Assembly: GCF_022581195.2 (NCBI RefSeq)
Contig: NC_061463.1
Span: forward strand, 9,486,001 to 9,550,000
DNA from: Helicoverpa zea
Lineage: Eukaryota > Arthropoda > Insecta > Lepidoptera > Noctuidae
Direction of reading: 5' to 3'
Length of the DNA: 64,000 nt
Part shown: positions 36,263-49,274 of the stretch, piece by piece
Numbering within the stretch: position 1 is the stretch's first letter
Layout: every line of letters begins with the position of its first letter
The notes under the pieces: generated by a model
What the model was told of the DNA's origin: nothing
The model's database searches: none
What the model saw: the letters and a program-made list of their open reading frames with translations, nothing else
Translations under genes and position numbers: made by a program

Positions 36263-36584
36263 CATTAGGCGTGCGCGATCCTCGGGCGTGTGAGTAGCGC
36301 GGGCGCCGCGCGTGCGTCGCGTTTTGCTGCCCTGCGGCATTTACCTACAGCGCGCTCGCGGCGCGGACGCGCCGCTCTCCTTGACGTTTAACTGCTAAGG
36401 CGTTTAGCGGGCGGCGGGGATAGCGGGCGAAGGGGTAAGAACGCAACTCAAGCGCCGCGTGCTCGCCACGAGCGCGTCGCTTGCACTCTTCACACATGCC
36501 GCAGGGCAGCAAAACGCGACGTTCATGCAGCGTGCTCGCGACGCCCGCGCTACTCACACGCAGGAGGATCGCGCACGCCTAATG
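36263..36584. mobile_element. GC-rich inverted-repeat (MITE-like) element
   Basis: The left arm (36263-36340) begins CATTAGGCGTGCGCGATCCT, and the right arm (36496-36584) ends with the complement AGGATCGCGCACGCCTAATG. The inner ends match over GTCGCGTTTTGCTGCCCTGC. The arms are imperfect: substitutions plus an 11-nt length difference around 36306-36318. The element is far richer in GC than its surroundings. No clear target-site duplication was found, so the superfamily is open. The minus ORF 36345-36557 is a by-product of GC richness. Confidence 0.8.
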
Positions 36585-36680
36585 TGGGGTCAGCCTTACC
36601 ATAGTGAGTAAGTGCACAGAAAATCCCCGTCATACAAGTGTTTCTCCCCAGTAGTGTAACTATCCTACCCTATGCGCCTG

Positions 36681-36815
36681 CTGATGATGATGACTCATTT
36701 TATCATCCATCCAGCTATTCCCCAACTATGTTGGTGTTGCCTTCCAGTCACCGAATCTGTTTGAGTACCAATATTTTGCTTGGAGCGACTACCTATCTAC
36801 CTATCTTCAATCCAG
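36681..36815 (+). repeat. Dispersed lepidopteran repeat, copy 2
   Basis: Diverged copy of the repeat at 17151-17250: CCCCAACTATGTTGG, CTTCCAGTCACCGAATC, GAGTACCAATATTTTGCTTG, GAGCGACTACC. Block order and strand are the same as in copies 1 and 3. Confidence 0.75.
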
Positions 36816-37180
36816 TCTCACTACACAAGACGATATCCATGGTGAAACTGACAGACTTTCTGGCTTCTGATTAGTCGCAGCAGCTGCAGAAAATTTACAA
36901 ATGACAGCTTTGTCAGACTCAAAGCATATAGACATAGATTATAACTGTTTCCTGTGAAAATTACTTACGCACCATATGTAATAATTTTCCAAATTGGCTG
37001 ACTAGATCCAGAGATATTCACAACGTCACAAACTTTACTTCTTTTGTTTAGATAAATGGTCACATCCACAACACAACCTTGATCAATGAATCTATGCGAC
37101 TGCTAAGTGCTAATCCTAATTATACTGTCACGTGAAAGAATGCACCTACGGGATAAGTAGTATTTTGACTATTCTATATT

Positions 37181-37214
37181 GCCTACGCAGACGAAGTTGC
37201 GGGCAACAGCTAGT
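37181..37214 (+). repeat. 3' terminal fragment of a common insect repeat
   Basis: Reads CCTACGCAGACGAAGTTGCG followed by GGCAACAGCTAGT. I recognise the CGCGGGCAACAGCTAGT type of terminus from many lepidopteran dispersed repeats. Upstream sequence is too decayed to extend it. Confidence 0.6.
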
Positions 37215-39306
37215 TTACCAAATAAGTTAGCGATTTTTAAATAGTCGTACGATAGAGAAATACAGCAACTTGAAAATACATAGTAAAGGGACGATAGAGA
37301 TTTGAGAGAAACAGAGATAAATAAACGACCTTATAGTAGAAAGTAGCAGAAAAAGAAACTATCATAAACAAAATACTTAATCATAGAGATGTCATAATCA
37401 GCTAAACGAGCCTATTTTTAAATCCGCCAGTAACACACGACGTAACCATAATATTTTATGTACTGCATATTAATTACGAGTATTACAACCTCAAGCTCCA
37501 TAATATTGCCTATTAAACTATCTATCGAACGTATCATTAACCTGATTTCCATTTGAACGAGCAATTTTTGCTCGATCTACTTCTACGAGGAAGCCACTAT
37601 CAGCTACAGTACATTATACTGACAATTCATTATAATTATTTCGATAGACATCATTCAAATTAGATACTTGTGTTGTAATGCATTTCACTTGACTAGGCAA
37701 GGAAGCCGTATTGTCTGATCTGTTTTCAATATACATACATACTTTAATGTATTATCAAAATCTTCAGTAAAGGTCAGGCTATAATCCTGTATTGGCTAAG
37801 CGGATTTGCAACTTATGTCACACGTTAAGATGACAACCCTTTTCTTTGAGGGATAACTTTCGTGCTTAGAACTTTGCAGGCCTTTGCAGCAAATCAAGAA
37901 TTAAAAACAGAATCTGAGACACCTGATCATGTGAATATTCACCAAAGAAAGTTTACAATCGTAGCACTTCTTTGATATAGAAAAAAAGATAGGAAGAACG
38001 ACAGCGAAAAATACATCGGTATGTGCTAAACTGTACAAACATTGTTATCTTTCCAAACATAATATTTGCGTTCATTCCTTTCCACGTTTATCTATCGTCA
38101 TCTTCAGTGCTCTTGTACCTGATACAATTTTTCTCACACCCTTTTTCACTGAACCTATCGCATCGAGCACTTATCCCGCGTAGTACATTTAGGCTAATAA
38201 GGCGAGAGAGCCGAGTCGAGGTAATACGAAGTGGCTTTTACGTCATTTCGCTTACATTCATGTGCTGAACGCTGAGCTGAAAGAACTTAAGAGCATTGGC
38301 AATAAAACGCCAGTATATGTTGCCAATAATGTATTAGAAAAAGTGATAATTGAATTCGCAAGCGATCGTTACTTCGCAGGCCAGTTTAATATGTTTTCAT
38401 ACAACTTTCTTTCAATGACGAATAGGAGATTTCAAATGTATTCTGTGATGTCTTTAATGGAACCTAGGAAGTGTTTTTACCGTATATCGAATGCTATCGA
38501 AGTCTGAACAATGTGCAATAAATATTACCGTAAGTTTTGTTTAATGCATTCATCAAGCAACAATCAAGTTCAACGACACGGCTATTTAAGTAACAACGCG
38601 ACATCTTATTTTTGGTTATGTTTGCTTTTTTCTCTGTAACCTTTAAGGCCGCGACTTGATATGAACTGTTTAATTAATGTTTAGTTTGGCTTGAATATTT
38701 AACATGATAAGGAAGATCATAATGCATTGTAGCTGATAACTACATTCGTAACGATAATAAAAGTCATATCCTACATAGATATTAAACAAAAATCATGAAA
38801 ACAATAATTATTAAGTGGGGAGTTTATTCACAAAAGATTACTTAGAATGAAACCCATCTTAAAAACAAACAACATCATGCATGGCCTTCACAACTAGACT
38901 TATATACTTATTATAACTGCAAGTAGTCACATTGAACTGTACATTGAATTGAACTGCGAAATATAAGTAACGTTATTTACATAAAACTACACAAGTAGTA
39001 TAGACAACCACAAGCAAAGAATCCTTTAAGCTCATTTCCAAGTAAATAAAACTTGTTTTCGCAAGGAAAAACACATCAAAGAAGTAATATATAACTTTTG
39101 CAACTTTCTCTCGAAGAGCCGGCCGGATTGGGTCAACGATTGATCATTTATATAAGGATAACAGGCATGATGATCCATATAATATACAAATAAATGGTAA
39201 ATTAAAAGTTAAAACAACAAAAGTTGAACTTTACCTTTTGAATAAAGAAACAAAAATAAATATCACTTGAACACGAGAACACAGACACAAAGTTCGTATT
39301 TAGGTT
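37215..39306. other. AT-rich non-coding stretch
   Basis: No supported exon or element. Two adjacent 81-codon ORFs (38023-38507) show no recognisable domain. Confidence 0.5.
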
Positions 39307-39567
39307 ATGTTCGTATGTCGTCTGGCTACCAGGGCGGCAGAACAGCGCAGGAGGTTCGAGCGCACCTGTTACCGCGACGCGAGGAGCGTTACTGGCACGA
39401 AGCGGTCCATTAGTCGCACCGCAGACGTCATGCGGAAGCCGGTTCTGGTGGACACCGATGCCTTCGAAGAAAACCGCGATAAAAGATGCACTCTACACTC
39501 AACGGCTACGCAAAAAATGACACACCAGCCATTTAAAGATGATGAAAACATCAACATGCGCAAATAA
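39307..39567. other. GC-rich island with an unassigned 86-codon ORF
   Basis: From about 39310 to 39480 the GC content jumps sharply above the neighbourhood. A plus-strand ORF spans it (MFVCRLATRAAEQRRRFERT... to the stop at 39567), with high GC at third positions in its first half. I do not recognise the protein, and there is no clear splice acceptor/donor pair. On the minus strand the same island could be a promoter or non-coding first exon of gene A. Either an isolated exon or a CpG-rich regulatory island is possible. Confidence 0.25.
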
Positions 39568-42500
39568 AACGTGAATACGTATTTGGCACGAGGTGTTAAA
39601 TTACGAATTTTATCAGTTTTTAAAAGACCGATCTTTGCAGTTCGAAGAGAATATTTATTTCACATTTTCACAAAAGTAAATACATTCAGGCTTACGAACG
39701 ATGAAAGAAAAAAGTTACCTTGCGAAGTCGAGGATTAAAGAAAAACAGAATATATCAAGTTCTTATCAAGAAAGACTCAACTGAGGGGGATATATCTGTT
39801 ACGATGTTACTGATACAGAGAGATAAAAACACTTTTGCATAAAAGATAAAAATGTTAATGGCTTTTATTGCTAGTTTATTTAGAACATATGACATTATTG
39901 TCTTTGACAATAAACTAATACAATAAGGTGATTTATTTAAGAAATTGACGGTCACACGCTATATGAATTTGAGAAGTTTGTATTTTTTGGATAATCTATT
40001 TGGACGTTATTCCTGAACAACTTTCTTTCTAATTTTCAGACGTAGGCTTCAAATAATTGATCTTCCTGGGGAACAACGATCTTGCAAACCTAACTAGAGG
40101 GTACTAGCTATTAGCCTTTTGGCAAGCCACAAGCCAGGGAGTTAAACCGATATTTCCATACCAAATATCTTCTACAAAAGCAGTAAATTGCATTTATATT
40201 GAGTCTTAGAGCTCTACATTACTGAAGCTACGTGACTTCAAAATAAATTCATTTCTCACTGGTAGCAATGCTGCAGCAGAAGAGACTTTGGCCTGTACGC
40301 AGGAGGCAGTTTTTCGCCCCAAACCAGTTGACTAAAACTAGGAACTCTCTAGGATGTAAGAAAAATGAGAATAGCAACACCATAAAGAAAGCGTGTTGCC
40401 AACATCTGGCAAATTATCATGTAGAAATTCATTCAACTCTAATTCATTATCATATTGGACAGGTTTTGCTTGTGTGGGCAGGCCACAAAGGCTATTAATA
40501 AAAAAAACTCTTTCATTTATAATACAATCGATCTAATCGATCAAATCCATATTTATCAATGAGAACAAATTATTATCAATTATACATGATATTTGCACTT
40601 GTAATAGTTTTTTTGCTGATGTCATTGTTTGAATCTAATTGCTCAGTTTACTGTAGTGGTAAGCAAAGGTATGTGTGACTGCGTATGTACCCACACACTT
40701 GTATTAATGTCAAAGTAAAGATATGACAAAAAAGCTTTTGTAGTTGAATATTTAGAAAAGATCCAATTTTGTCACGACCATCGAGATTCAAAGATTTTAA
40801 ATCATTGAAGAAGAATTAAATGAAGTTTTAAAACTAATGAAGTACGACGACGATATAGTAATACGGCATGACTACTGAATTATTGCGAAATAATTACTTC
40901 CTTTAAAGAAGCTACTTGTAATAAGTGTCATCTTCCTCTATGAATCATTCACTCAAATGTAGTTTGTAAATAAATCTATGAATGGTTACCTCACCTCTGT
41001 ACTATTAGGAGTTTAGATATTAACTAAGTGACTTAAGTTGCTTTCTTTTCATTTAATCTAAGAAAACAGTTTCTGCGAGATTGCAGTTTTAATGATATGT
41101 TAATTGATTCAGTTTATTTATATCAACTTCAACTTGTTCTAAGACGCCTGTCCTGTTCTACTAGAATTTTCTCCTTCCTATATAGCATTGGTAGAAAATT
41201 GTGTGTGAAACCAGCTAAACATCCCCGGAGGGTTCGCGACAATTTGTTCAATTACGTCCGGCGGTCCCTTGAGAATTTTAACTTTCTAACAACGTGCCTT
41301 CTCTGTATAACAATGAACGTTATTATTTTAGTTTTTGATTGTTATGTCGTGTAGCTTAACTATGTGACTTAATTGCAGTGACAAAGTAAGTAACTTTGCA
41401 ACAATATCAGGAGCAAAATGGACTAATTTCATATTCAATGACACATAAACTTAGATTGCATCGTGTTCCCTGAACAAAATTATTTTTGGCATAAAAAGTC
41501 GGGACTGTTGTATCCTGCATGATTCAGAATGGCAAATAAAGAAAAACGAAACCAACAAAGCCGTGTTCAAAGTAATCTAAGTATAGAAACGCTCGAAAAG
41601 AACACTCTTCACATAACGATTCATTTTGCGATCAACTTTGAGTAAATTTCTGAGGAGCCAATTACGTGGCGAACTTCGCACTCCAGGATAGCTCCGGCTC
41701 GGCCGCCGCCGGCTGAGAACTGTTGACTCACCACTCGAGACGAAATGACACAGTCTTCATTTGATACTCCTCAAATATTTACTAAATGTTTTATCCATCT
41801 ATATTTTATTCATTAAACGATCCATTTGACCTTCTACCCTGGTTTAATTGGACACACCGATTACAGAAACAATTATTTTTTTGGAACAAGAATCGTTACA
41901 AACAATTCGTAGCCGAATATCGTAATACACGCTGTAGTGAAGAAACCGTGTAGATTAAGGCGTCAAAGCAATCTTCGTAGCGTGCCAACTGGACACGGAT
42001 CATAGGCAGCAGTTTAAGCGATTAGTGCATAAATAGGAGACGATGAAGCGAGTTTCAACGCCGTAAGAAGTGATATCGACCGGTCTATTAGATATGGATC
42101 GAGGCCAAAAACTATCAATAAATTCTAATCACAAGAAGAGTGAAAACATCCAGAGATAAGCCGATACATTATTCATTCTCGTATCCGTAATTCTAGGGGC
42201 TGTTCGCGAGTCGTATCGCTAAGTGTTAGTTATCAAGCAGACATTCAATTTAATAGCAGCAAGCTAAACGCCAGGCAGTTTCTACCGTTAGATGGAATTT
42301 CACCAATTTGTGGCTAGTCTGGTGAGCGACAGTTACGCAGAGAAACATAAATATAAATAGACAAAGTCATTTGTCACGTACATTGATCTTCTCATCATAG
42401 CGAAACTTAAGTACTGCTACATGATTAACTACTTAAGAAAGCTTTAATATAGAGAGTAACTTAACATCCGTGTTAAAATTTAGCACAGTCATATTATTTC

Positions 42501-45500
42501 TCAAAATAGAAAAATGAGTGGTAGTTTTACGTTTGTGAAACTATTCTCCCTAGTGGAGAATGAGTCCAATATTCTATGTAACATCCTTTACTTTAGTGCA
42601 AATGTTCTGACAGACAGAAGCATCAGTAAAAATTCCTATCACTCATTCAGCTGTCTGACGAAATTTAACAAAAACACTTGTTATTATTTGCGCACGATAA
42701 GGGAAGGTTTTATTAGCCCATCGCCAATGAAACCTGAGGTAAGTGATAAGTGGTAGACGCTACACTTATTATCATTTACCAACTATGTGTGTTTCTATGT
42801 CACATGCACTATGCACAGATATAAATAGCTGTTTATCTTAGCGCATTCATGTCATTATTAGGTTTGTAGTGTGAGTGAAAGTAACCGCTAAAGTAGCGAG
42901 GAGACATCAGAATAACCTAAGGCCACGACTTTTATGTAGAGAATTAGATTTGTCATTTTTGAGAAGCGATCAAATGAAACGTACGTAAAGGACGTCGAAG
43001 ATTTCCATCAAAACAGTATTCAAATTAGATACTACATAGGTCTTTCGTCAACCGACATGTATGTCGAAATCGCCATGGCAAACAACATGATTTCTCCTCA
43101 AAACTTAAGAAAACGCAACGTTTGAACGGAAACAGCTATTATTGCCTACACGCTGTGTTTACGGTCTGTCGATCATTGCGATCGTTGCACTGACCACAAC
43201 ACTGCATCCATATCGATAAGTATACCTATCGGCTATTGCGTTAAAGTATCGTGAGTTACTTATTGGCTTGTTATTACAGAGGGTTATGTTGCTTTGCTAA
43301 ATTGAACGTGTCCAATTATAAAGGTTGGATTGTTGCATTATCTTCATCTGAAAGTATGGCATTGGCCACAAGGCAAAACATGACATTACTATTTGTAGGC
43401 TCATGAATGTCTGCTCAGTAACCTCTCTACTTAACGAAATCGGCTCACAATTTAAAACTTCCAACTGCATAATTAAATTGCAGGCACGTTAGTTGAATTC
43501 TTCAGTGGGTAATAAATCAACTCGATTTAATCTTTTATTTTCAGGTCTTAAGTTTTTATCTTTCTGCTAACTGCTACGAGGCGGGGTGCTCTATTTTGCT
43601 TGGAAAAATAAATACAAAAGGAAATTAATGAAGCTACAACTTGCAAGTAATGTCTCTTGCTCTGGCAAAGTTGCGGCAGATGCTCAACGCTATTATTCGA
43701 CAAATTGTAGTTCGACATCTCTTTAAAGCCCAATCCGCAAAGTGCTCCAGTTAGCTAAATGGCGTTGACATTTTATTGTCTGGAGTGCCTGGACTGTAAA
43801 CTAAGACGAAATCAGTTTCTGTGACGTAAGAACAAAAGCTAACAATAGGCGAGTCGTGATGCCTGTTTTAAAAGACGTCGGGGATAATTGAAATAGAATC
43901 TTAAGATATCTTTGTGGGTGACACTATCAGCCCAAATATATTCTTGGAAGATTTTGCAACGACTTTGCAGCAATTTCTATTCCTGCATTAAATAAAGATA
44001 TGAAACGACATTCATCAAATCACGAGACCTTAAAACGAAACTTCCCTAAAATTTTGCTTACAAATGACAAAACTTTAACCACAGCATCCAAAGTACGCAC
44101 ATTACAAGTAAATTGCTTTTTAAAGAAAACATCCTGACCAGTCACAAAAGGCTCAAATTGGCTCATTCTGGAATGGCGGCCCTTTGGATATAAAAACCAG
44201 TTTCCGAGTCAATTCGAAAAATTTCTTATTAAAAGTTATCCTCAGACTTTATTGAGCTTTTGGATCCAAACAGAGCCTTTGAAGGAAGTTATAATAATCG
44301 TGTGTTACTCACGTCTTCATAAGAATCCATAACAATACGATCCTCATTTATTACATTAGTATGATGTTATTAAAAACAGCGATATTCTGGTGGAACAGCT
44401 AATGCAGGTGCATTACAACGGTTTCTTTTCCAAGGAGGCGTATTCGTAACGGTCGAGTGCACCCAAGTGTGCACAGTCATCTTTGGAACAACATTGATGA
44501 TTAGATAAGACTTGAGTTATCGTTATCTGAACTGTCTCATCTGCACGAAGAAATTCTAGGTAACTAGTTTTTAGGACATTCTTTGTATGAGTTAAGAGAC
44601 TGGGATAAGCAGCAGAAAGTGTTTCATGCATGAAGCTTATTATCTACAACAGCATCGCTCTTAATAAATCATATTGAATTATTATCAATTTAGCCCAGGT
44701 GACAAAGAATTAGTAGAAAAACAACAGAAAAGTTTTTGCCGTCTTAAATTCCTGTGGTTAGCCATTACCATTCCATTGTAAAAACATTATTTTATTATGC
44801 ACTGCGTGTTGTAAATACGTCATCTACCGATGCCATTAGTAATATAAATAAAATGCGTTTGATAATTGTTTTAAGTACATATTCTTTCTTATTTTTTCCT
44901 GCCTTTCCTTCGTCCAGAAAGCCCCTTCGTCCTTTGATGGCCGTCTTTTATTACTTTGGATCTTCAAAACCGAACTGATCTTAAAACCTTTTTGTACGAT
45001 TCTAATTTTAAATTAGGAACTATTCTGAAGTCAACATAGAAAAAGTTGACAAGGTCAGGTCTGGGTCAAGTTCAGCCAACAATACACATTTTACAAGCAA
45101 GTCCGCAATAACCGGACGGACGGCCATTTTCCTCAAGTCACCAAATAAAATGTTACACAAAGAAGTCTCCGAAAAGCTAATACCGCAATACCGCATTTCT
45201 TTTGTTTTCTGCGACCAGTAATTACGGAAGGAAGACAATCTCATATTGTTGGTATTGCATATTTTTGTCTGTTTGATGACAAAACAATACAATTGTTATC
45301 TTTGCTTATGGTGAAATCTTTTTTATTATTGCGTATTGTTGTTATTCCGTATTCAGTACAATATTTGTGTATGTAATTAATTTTTAACTTATCTACTATG
45401 TGGTAACCTCTTTAATTTAGTAAACGAAACCGCAATTGCGGGAATGTGGATTCCCGGACTTTGCCGTGTTATTGAATCTTTCTAGGAAATTCTTACCAAC

Positions 45501-46339
45501 AGCTGAGTTCTTTTGTAGGGGTTGACCAATGCTTTGTATGTACTTATTTTAAGGTTACAATTACAGTTTTAATTGGCTGAACCATTAGACAATTAACTGG
45601 GTATAGCGTACAGATTACATATTGTTTTTTTACAGCAAAATAATTACTGCTAATTGGCACAATGTAAGTCAATTAGATAAGAATTGAGTTCACAATTTAG
45701 ACAAGTAAATTCACTAATAAGAGAAAGATAGATAATGTAATAATAAGCAGCTTATCAACAGTTTGCTGGCTCACAAATATGACCTGTCTTATTTCTGTGC
45801 TAAAATGACATCATTGTGCTAAAAATAAGCGTGAAGAAATTGTTGCACGTTTTTTATAATCCATTCATGAGTTGTATACCTACTTATATCATGATAGGTA
45901 AGTAATGAGTTATGTTAGAAGGAGCTACTCTATAGAATCGGAAAAAAACGTATGTACTTCACTAGACATCATTCTAAATTGTACTTATACCTGACTAAAG
46001 TCAAGTTTATTAACCTTTCCCAAGTTAGTAGGTATTTAAGTTGAACATTCCTTATAATTCTATTGCTTAATAATTATTATATTTATTAACAACATATACC
46101 TTTTCCAACCAACACAAACAACAATAAGGCACAGTAGAAGTCTATATGTTAGATTCAGTGAACTGTATGATAAGATTATCCCTTATCAATCATACGTAAG
46201 GGATCTCAAGTATTTCTCGTGAAGTCAGAGACCTTTTTCCTTTTACTCAAGTAGGTAGACAATGACAGATTACCTTTTTATCAACATTTGACTAAAATAG
46301 GACATAAGAATTTTACACAATAGATATGACAATGTATTT
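39568..46339. other. Long AT-rich non-coding stretch
   Basis: No supported coding exon. One GC-rich spot at 41685-41745 is adjacent to a consensus minus-strand donor (CGAGTG|GTGAGT, intron side 41726-41731), a candidate non-coding first exon of gene A, unproven. Otherwise I see no recognisable repeat or RNA gene. Confidence 0.45.
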
Positions 46340-46457
46340 ATCATCATCTGCCAAGCCTTTTCCCAACTATGTTGAGGCTGGCTTCCAGTCTAACTGGGTG
46401 CAGCTGACAACCAGTGTTTGACATAGAGCGACTGCCTTTCTGACCTCCTCAACCCAA
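46340..46457 (+). repeat. Dispersed lepidopteran repeat, copy 3
   Basis: The best preserved copy: TTTTCCCAACTATGTTGAGG, CTTCCAGTCTAACTGGGTGC, ACCAGTGTTTGACATAGAGC, then GACTGCC and GACCTCCTCAACCCA. It matches copies 1 and 2 in order and strand. Confidence 0.85.
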
Positions 46458-48565
46458 TTTTAATAATGAACTTAATAAAATCTGTATACCTACTTACCTA
46501 CTTAAAAGAATTAATTTACGGCTTGCAATTTTTATATGGTAGATAATATTATATCCCAAAATAACACTTACCAGACAGATGGTCAAGAGCAGTTATCCCT
46601 AAGTATTCTATTATATCCTAAACTACCTCAAGGTCTGGAAAGTTCCAGTCAACCCTACTCAATTAGAGCTTAAAACATTGGAAGTGACATTTTCTGTACA
46701 ACATTATTGTAATATCATATGAAAACAGTTTTTATTCCTAGGAGACTGTTCGATTTGTTTGAAGTTTTTAACAAAAATATTTTACCTAACATTTTGATAT
46801 TGTTGTGACTTCATAACGGTCATTTTGAATAACTGAATACCAAAAACCTATGTATTCTTTAGTTAGTTAATGTTTGTACGATCTAAAATGTAATTTAAAA
46901 ATAATTTAAAAAATGTTTTTATATATTTTATTAAGTACCAACAGAATTCATCATTATCACTTCTACATTAACATGCCACTGTGCATATTGCTTAACTGTT
47001 GAAAATGAAACCATAAATTCAAAGATCATTGTTATACTACAAGTTCCTGAACAACTAAATTACAGTCCAGGAACGAGGACAAGGACTTCCTCCGTCAAAA
47101 GTTTATGCAACAGGATCTAAGGAGCAATTGGGTGCTAAATATAGAACCCTTGACCGTACCAAGCAGTCAAGAGATTTATTATTTCCTCTCTCAATCTTGT
47201 CTGTCCTTGTTGATTGTCATTTGTTATTTATTCTTCAACAATGTGAAGCTAATTGTTTATTTGACAATCACTGTTGTTGATTTTGAATGGTTAAATGGTT
47301 GTTTTGAATTAATGTTGTAGATTTTTTAGAGTTTTTGCATATTGCAGCTGCCTTTAGAGGCTAAAGCCTGAGTCTAAAGTAGGAGGGTAAATGGTTATTG
47401 TTTCAAGCAAAGTATTTAGATCATTGATGAGTGTGTAATAACATTCTTTTCTTATTACTCCCATCCTGATAATAGTAGATTGAAAATGTGTGCTATTTCT
47501 TTAATGCAGCCTGCACATTACAGTCAGACACAAGTTAACAATAAGACACATTTCCACAAAAAGAATAACAGTGATGAAGATTACCGTTGATTTACCGCCA
47601 TTTTTAGCGCGTGCATAACAAATTGTGTCGTGTCAATATGTTCATGCTAATAAAATAAAGAATACCTATAGGAAATTAGTGATTGAGGATACCTACCTAA
47701 ACATAACAAAATAATGATCAATGAAAATTCTCGAATACCCAATGCAACGGAAAGATTTTGTAACAAAGATAACGCGAAGGATTTTGTACTGTCGTCAATA
47801 TCACAATAAAAAAACATCGAATATGATAACACGATTAAACTGTCGAATAACAGAGGAAAACATCAAATAAAAAGTGCAATATCACCATGAAAAAGTATCA
47901 ATTAGTCATTTCACTATACATAGAAGTTATTTGAAGTATGTTTCAAATAGTTTTAATACAAAACAATGTAAATATTGAAACCGTTACCTTTTAAAACAAT
48001 CACAGTGCGGCACAGGTCAACAGGAACAAAGTAGGAGGCCGTCCAGCGTTCATACGAATTTACACGTGCAACGGCACCGTATAACAAGAGTAAACACTAT
48101 CGACTAAAATTTCGCAATAGCTTAATTCCACAAACTAGTTTTAACAATTTTAATCAAAAATAATAAAAGAATATTTTGCAAAATAATAATCACAACACAC
48201 ATACGATACTCTCTTGCGAAAAATCTGACATTAGTGACAGTTGGGATTTTTTTTTGTTCCTCTGATCTTGCTTGATTACACGAAACCGGTTTCTTGTGTG
48301 AGAAACATCGTGACAAAATATAAATAATTTTCACATATTGTAATTTACTTATTTTTACTGTTAATTCATAAGAAAGGTATGACAACCAAAATTATGCTTT
48401 TTCATTTCACTAAATAAACTGAAAACAAAAAATCTTTTGTCACCGCGCACACAGTGCCATCTATGACTGATATTCGGAAACCTGTAAGTCTATAAACTGC
48501 CATCTGGTGTATTTTTGTATAACTAATGTATTCGTAAGTTCTGAATTACTATGAACAAAAGTCAA
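46458..48565. other. Non-coding stretch with a possible first exon on the minus strand
   Basis: AT-rich except for 48000-48090. There the minus strand is GC-richer and ends at a plausible donor (TTTTAAAAG|GTAACGG, exon limit 47988), which would suit a non-coding first exon. GCCATCT occurs at 48456-48462 and 48499-48505. No coding exon is supported. Confidence 0.35.
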
Positions 48566-48577
48566 TAGATGGCGCTA
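48566..48577 (+). promoter_or_regulatory. Candidate insect CTCF site
   Basis: TAGATGGCGCTA contains AGATGGCGC, fitting the insect CTCF core (AGRKGGCGC). It lies between gene A and gene B with two partial GCCATCT motifs about 65 and 110 bp to the left. One short match is weak evidence, and similar sequence also occurs inside lepidopteran repeats. Confidence 0.3.
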
Positions 48578-48711
48578 GATGCTTGTGTCCCTCAAATCTC
48601 ATTCTATGCTGTTACGTCGATTGTTATCAAACCTAGTTAAACTACAGTAAGTACTAACTAAGTATTAACTAAGTACCTATGCATCCATTTTTGAACAATG
48701 TATAACGTCGT

Positions 48712-49075
48712 AACTGCCTCGTTGGTCTAGCTGTCGCAAGTGCGGCTGCTAATCACGAGGTCTCGGGTTCAATTCCCGAGTCGGGCCGAAATCGCTTTGT
48801 GGGTTTTAGAAGACTTTCACAAAGCAGCCCGGAGCCTGGAAGCTGGTGATTGATACACCCGTGCATCGGAGAGCACGTAAATGTCGGTCCTGCGCCTGAT
48901 CTCTCTCCGGTCGTGTCGGATTACCGTCCCTTCGGGCTATGAGAGTTAAGGAATAGTGAGTGCACCTGTGTCTGCGCAAATGCTCGTGCACTATAATATG
49001 TCCTGCGTAATTGGCTAATCTCCTTACATGAGAACAGCCGCCGTAGCCGATAATCGGCTAGGAGGACATCATCAA
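48712..49075 (+). mobile_element. tRNA-headed SINE, plus orientation
   Basis: The head (CTGCCTCGTTGGTCTAGCTG from 48715) carries a degenerate A box and a good B box (GGTTCAATTCC, 48766-48776). A long body follows, containing CCGGAGCCTGGAAGCTGGTG, GCATCGGAGAGCACGTAAAT and GCGCAAATGCTCGTGCACTA. I recognise this body as a very abundant lepidopteran SINE, unlike the family at 1041-1336. The 3' end is approximate. It is not a functional tRNA gene. Confidence 0.85.
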
Positions 49076-49093
49076 CGTCGTACGTCATCATTA

Positions 49094-49140
49094 TCAAAAT
49101 CAAATCAAATCATCTTTATTCTCAGGCATCAAAGGCCCAT
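49094..49140 (-). mobile_element. Tiny LINE 3' end, minus orientation
   Basis: On the minus strand this reads TATGGGCCTTTGATGCCTGA, then GAATAAAGATGATTTGATTTG. An AATAAA signal followed by GATTT repeats is the usual 3' terminus of several lepidopteran non-LTR elements, so this is probably a heavily 5'-truncated insertion. How far it extends toward 49250 is unclear. Confidence 0.5.
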
Positions 49141-49274
49141 AGATAAATACCTACCTTAAAAACTAGCATACATAATATGATATACAATGTTAAATGAAAG
49201 CTTTTCTTAACCATCCAAATCCAATATTGATAACAAAAATTTCTTAAACTATATACTGACACAAACTATAGACA

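Noticed and set aside
48712..48786. Possible tRNA gene on the plus strand
   Set aside because: It is the head of a SINE with a 280-bp body; the A box is degenerate.
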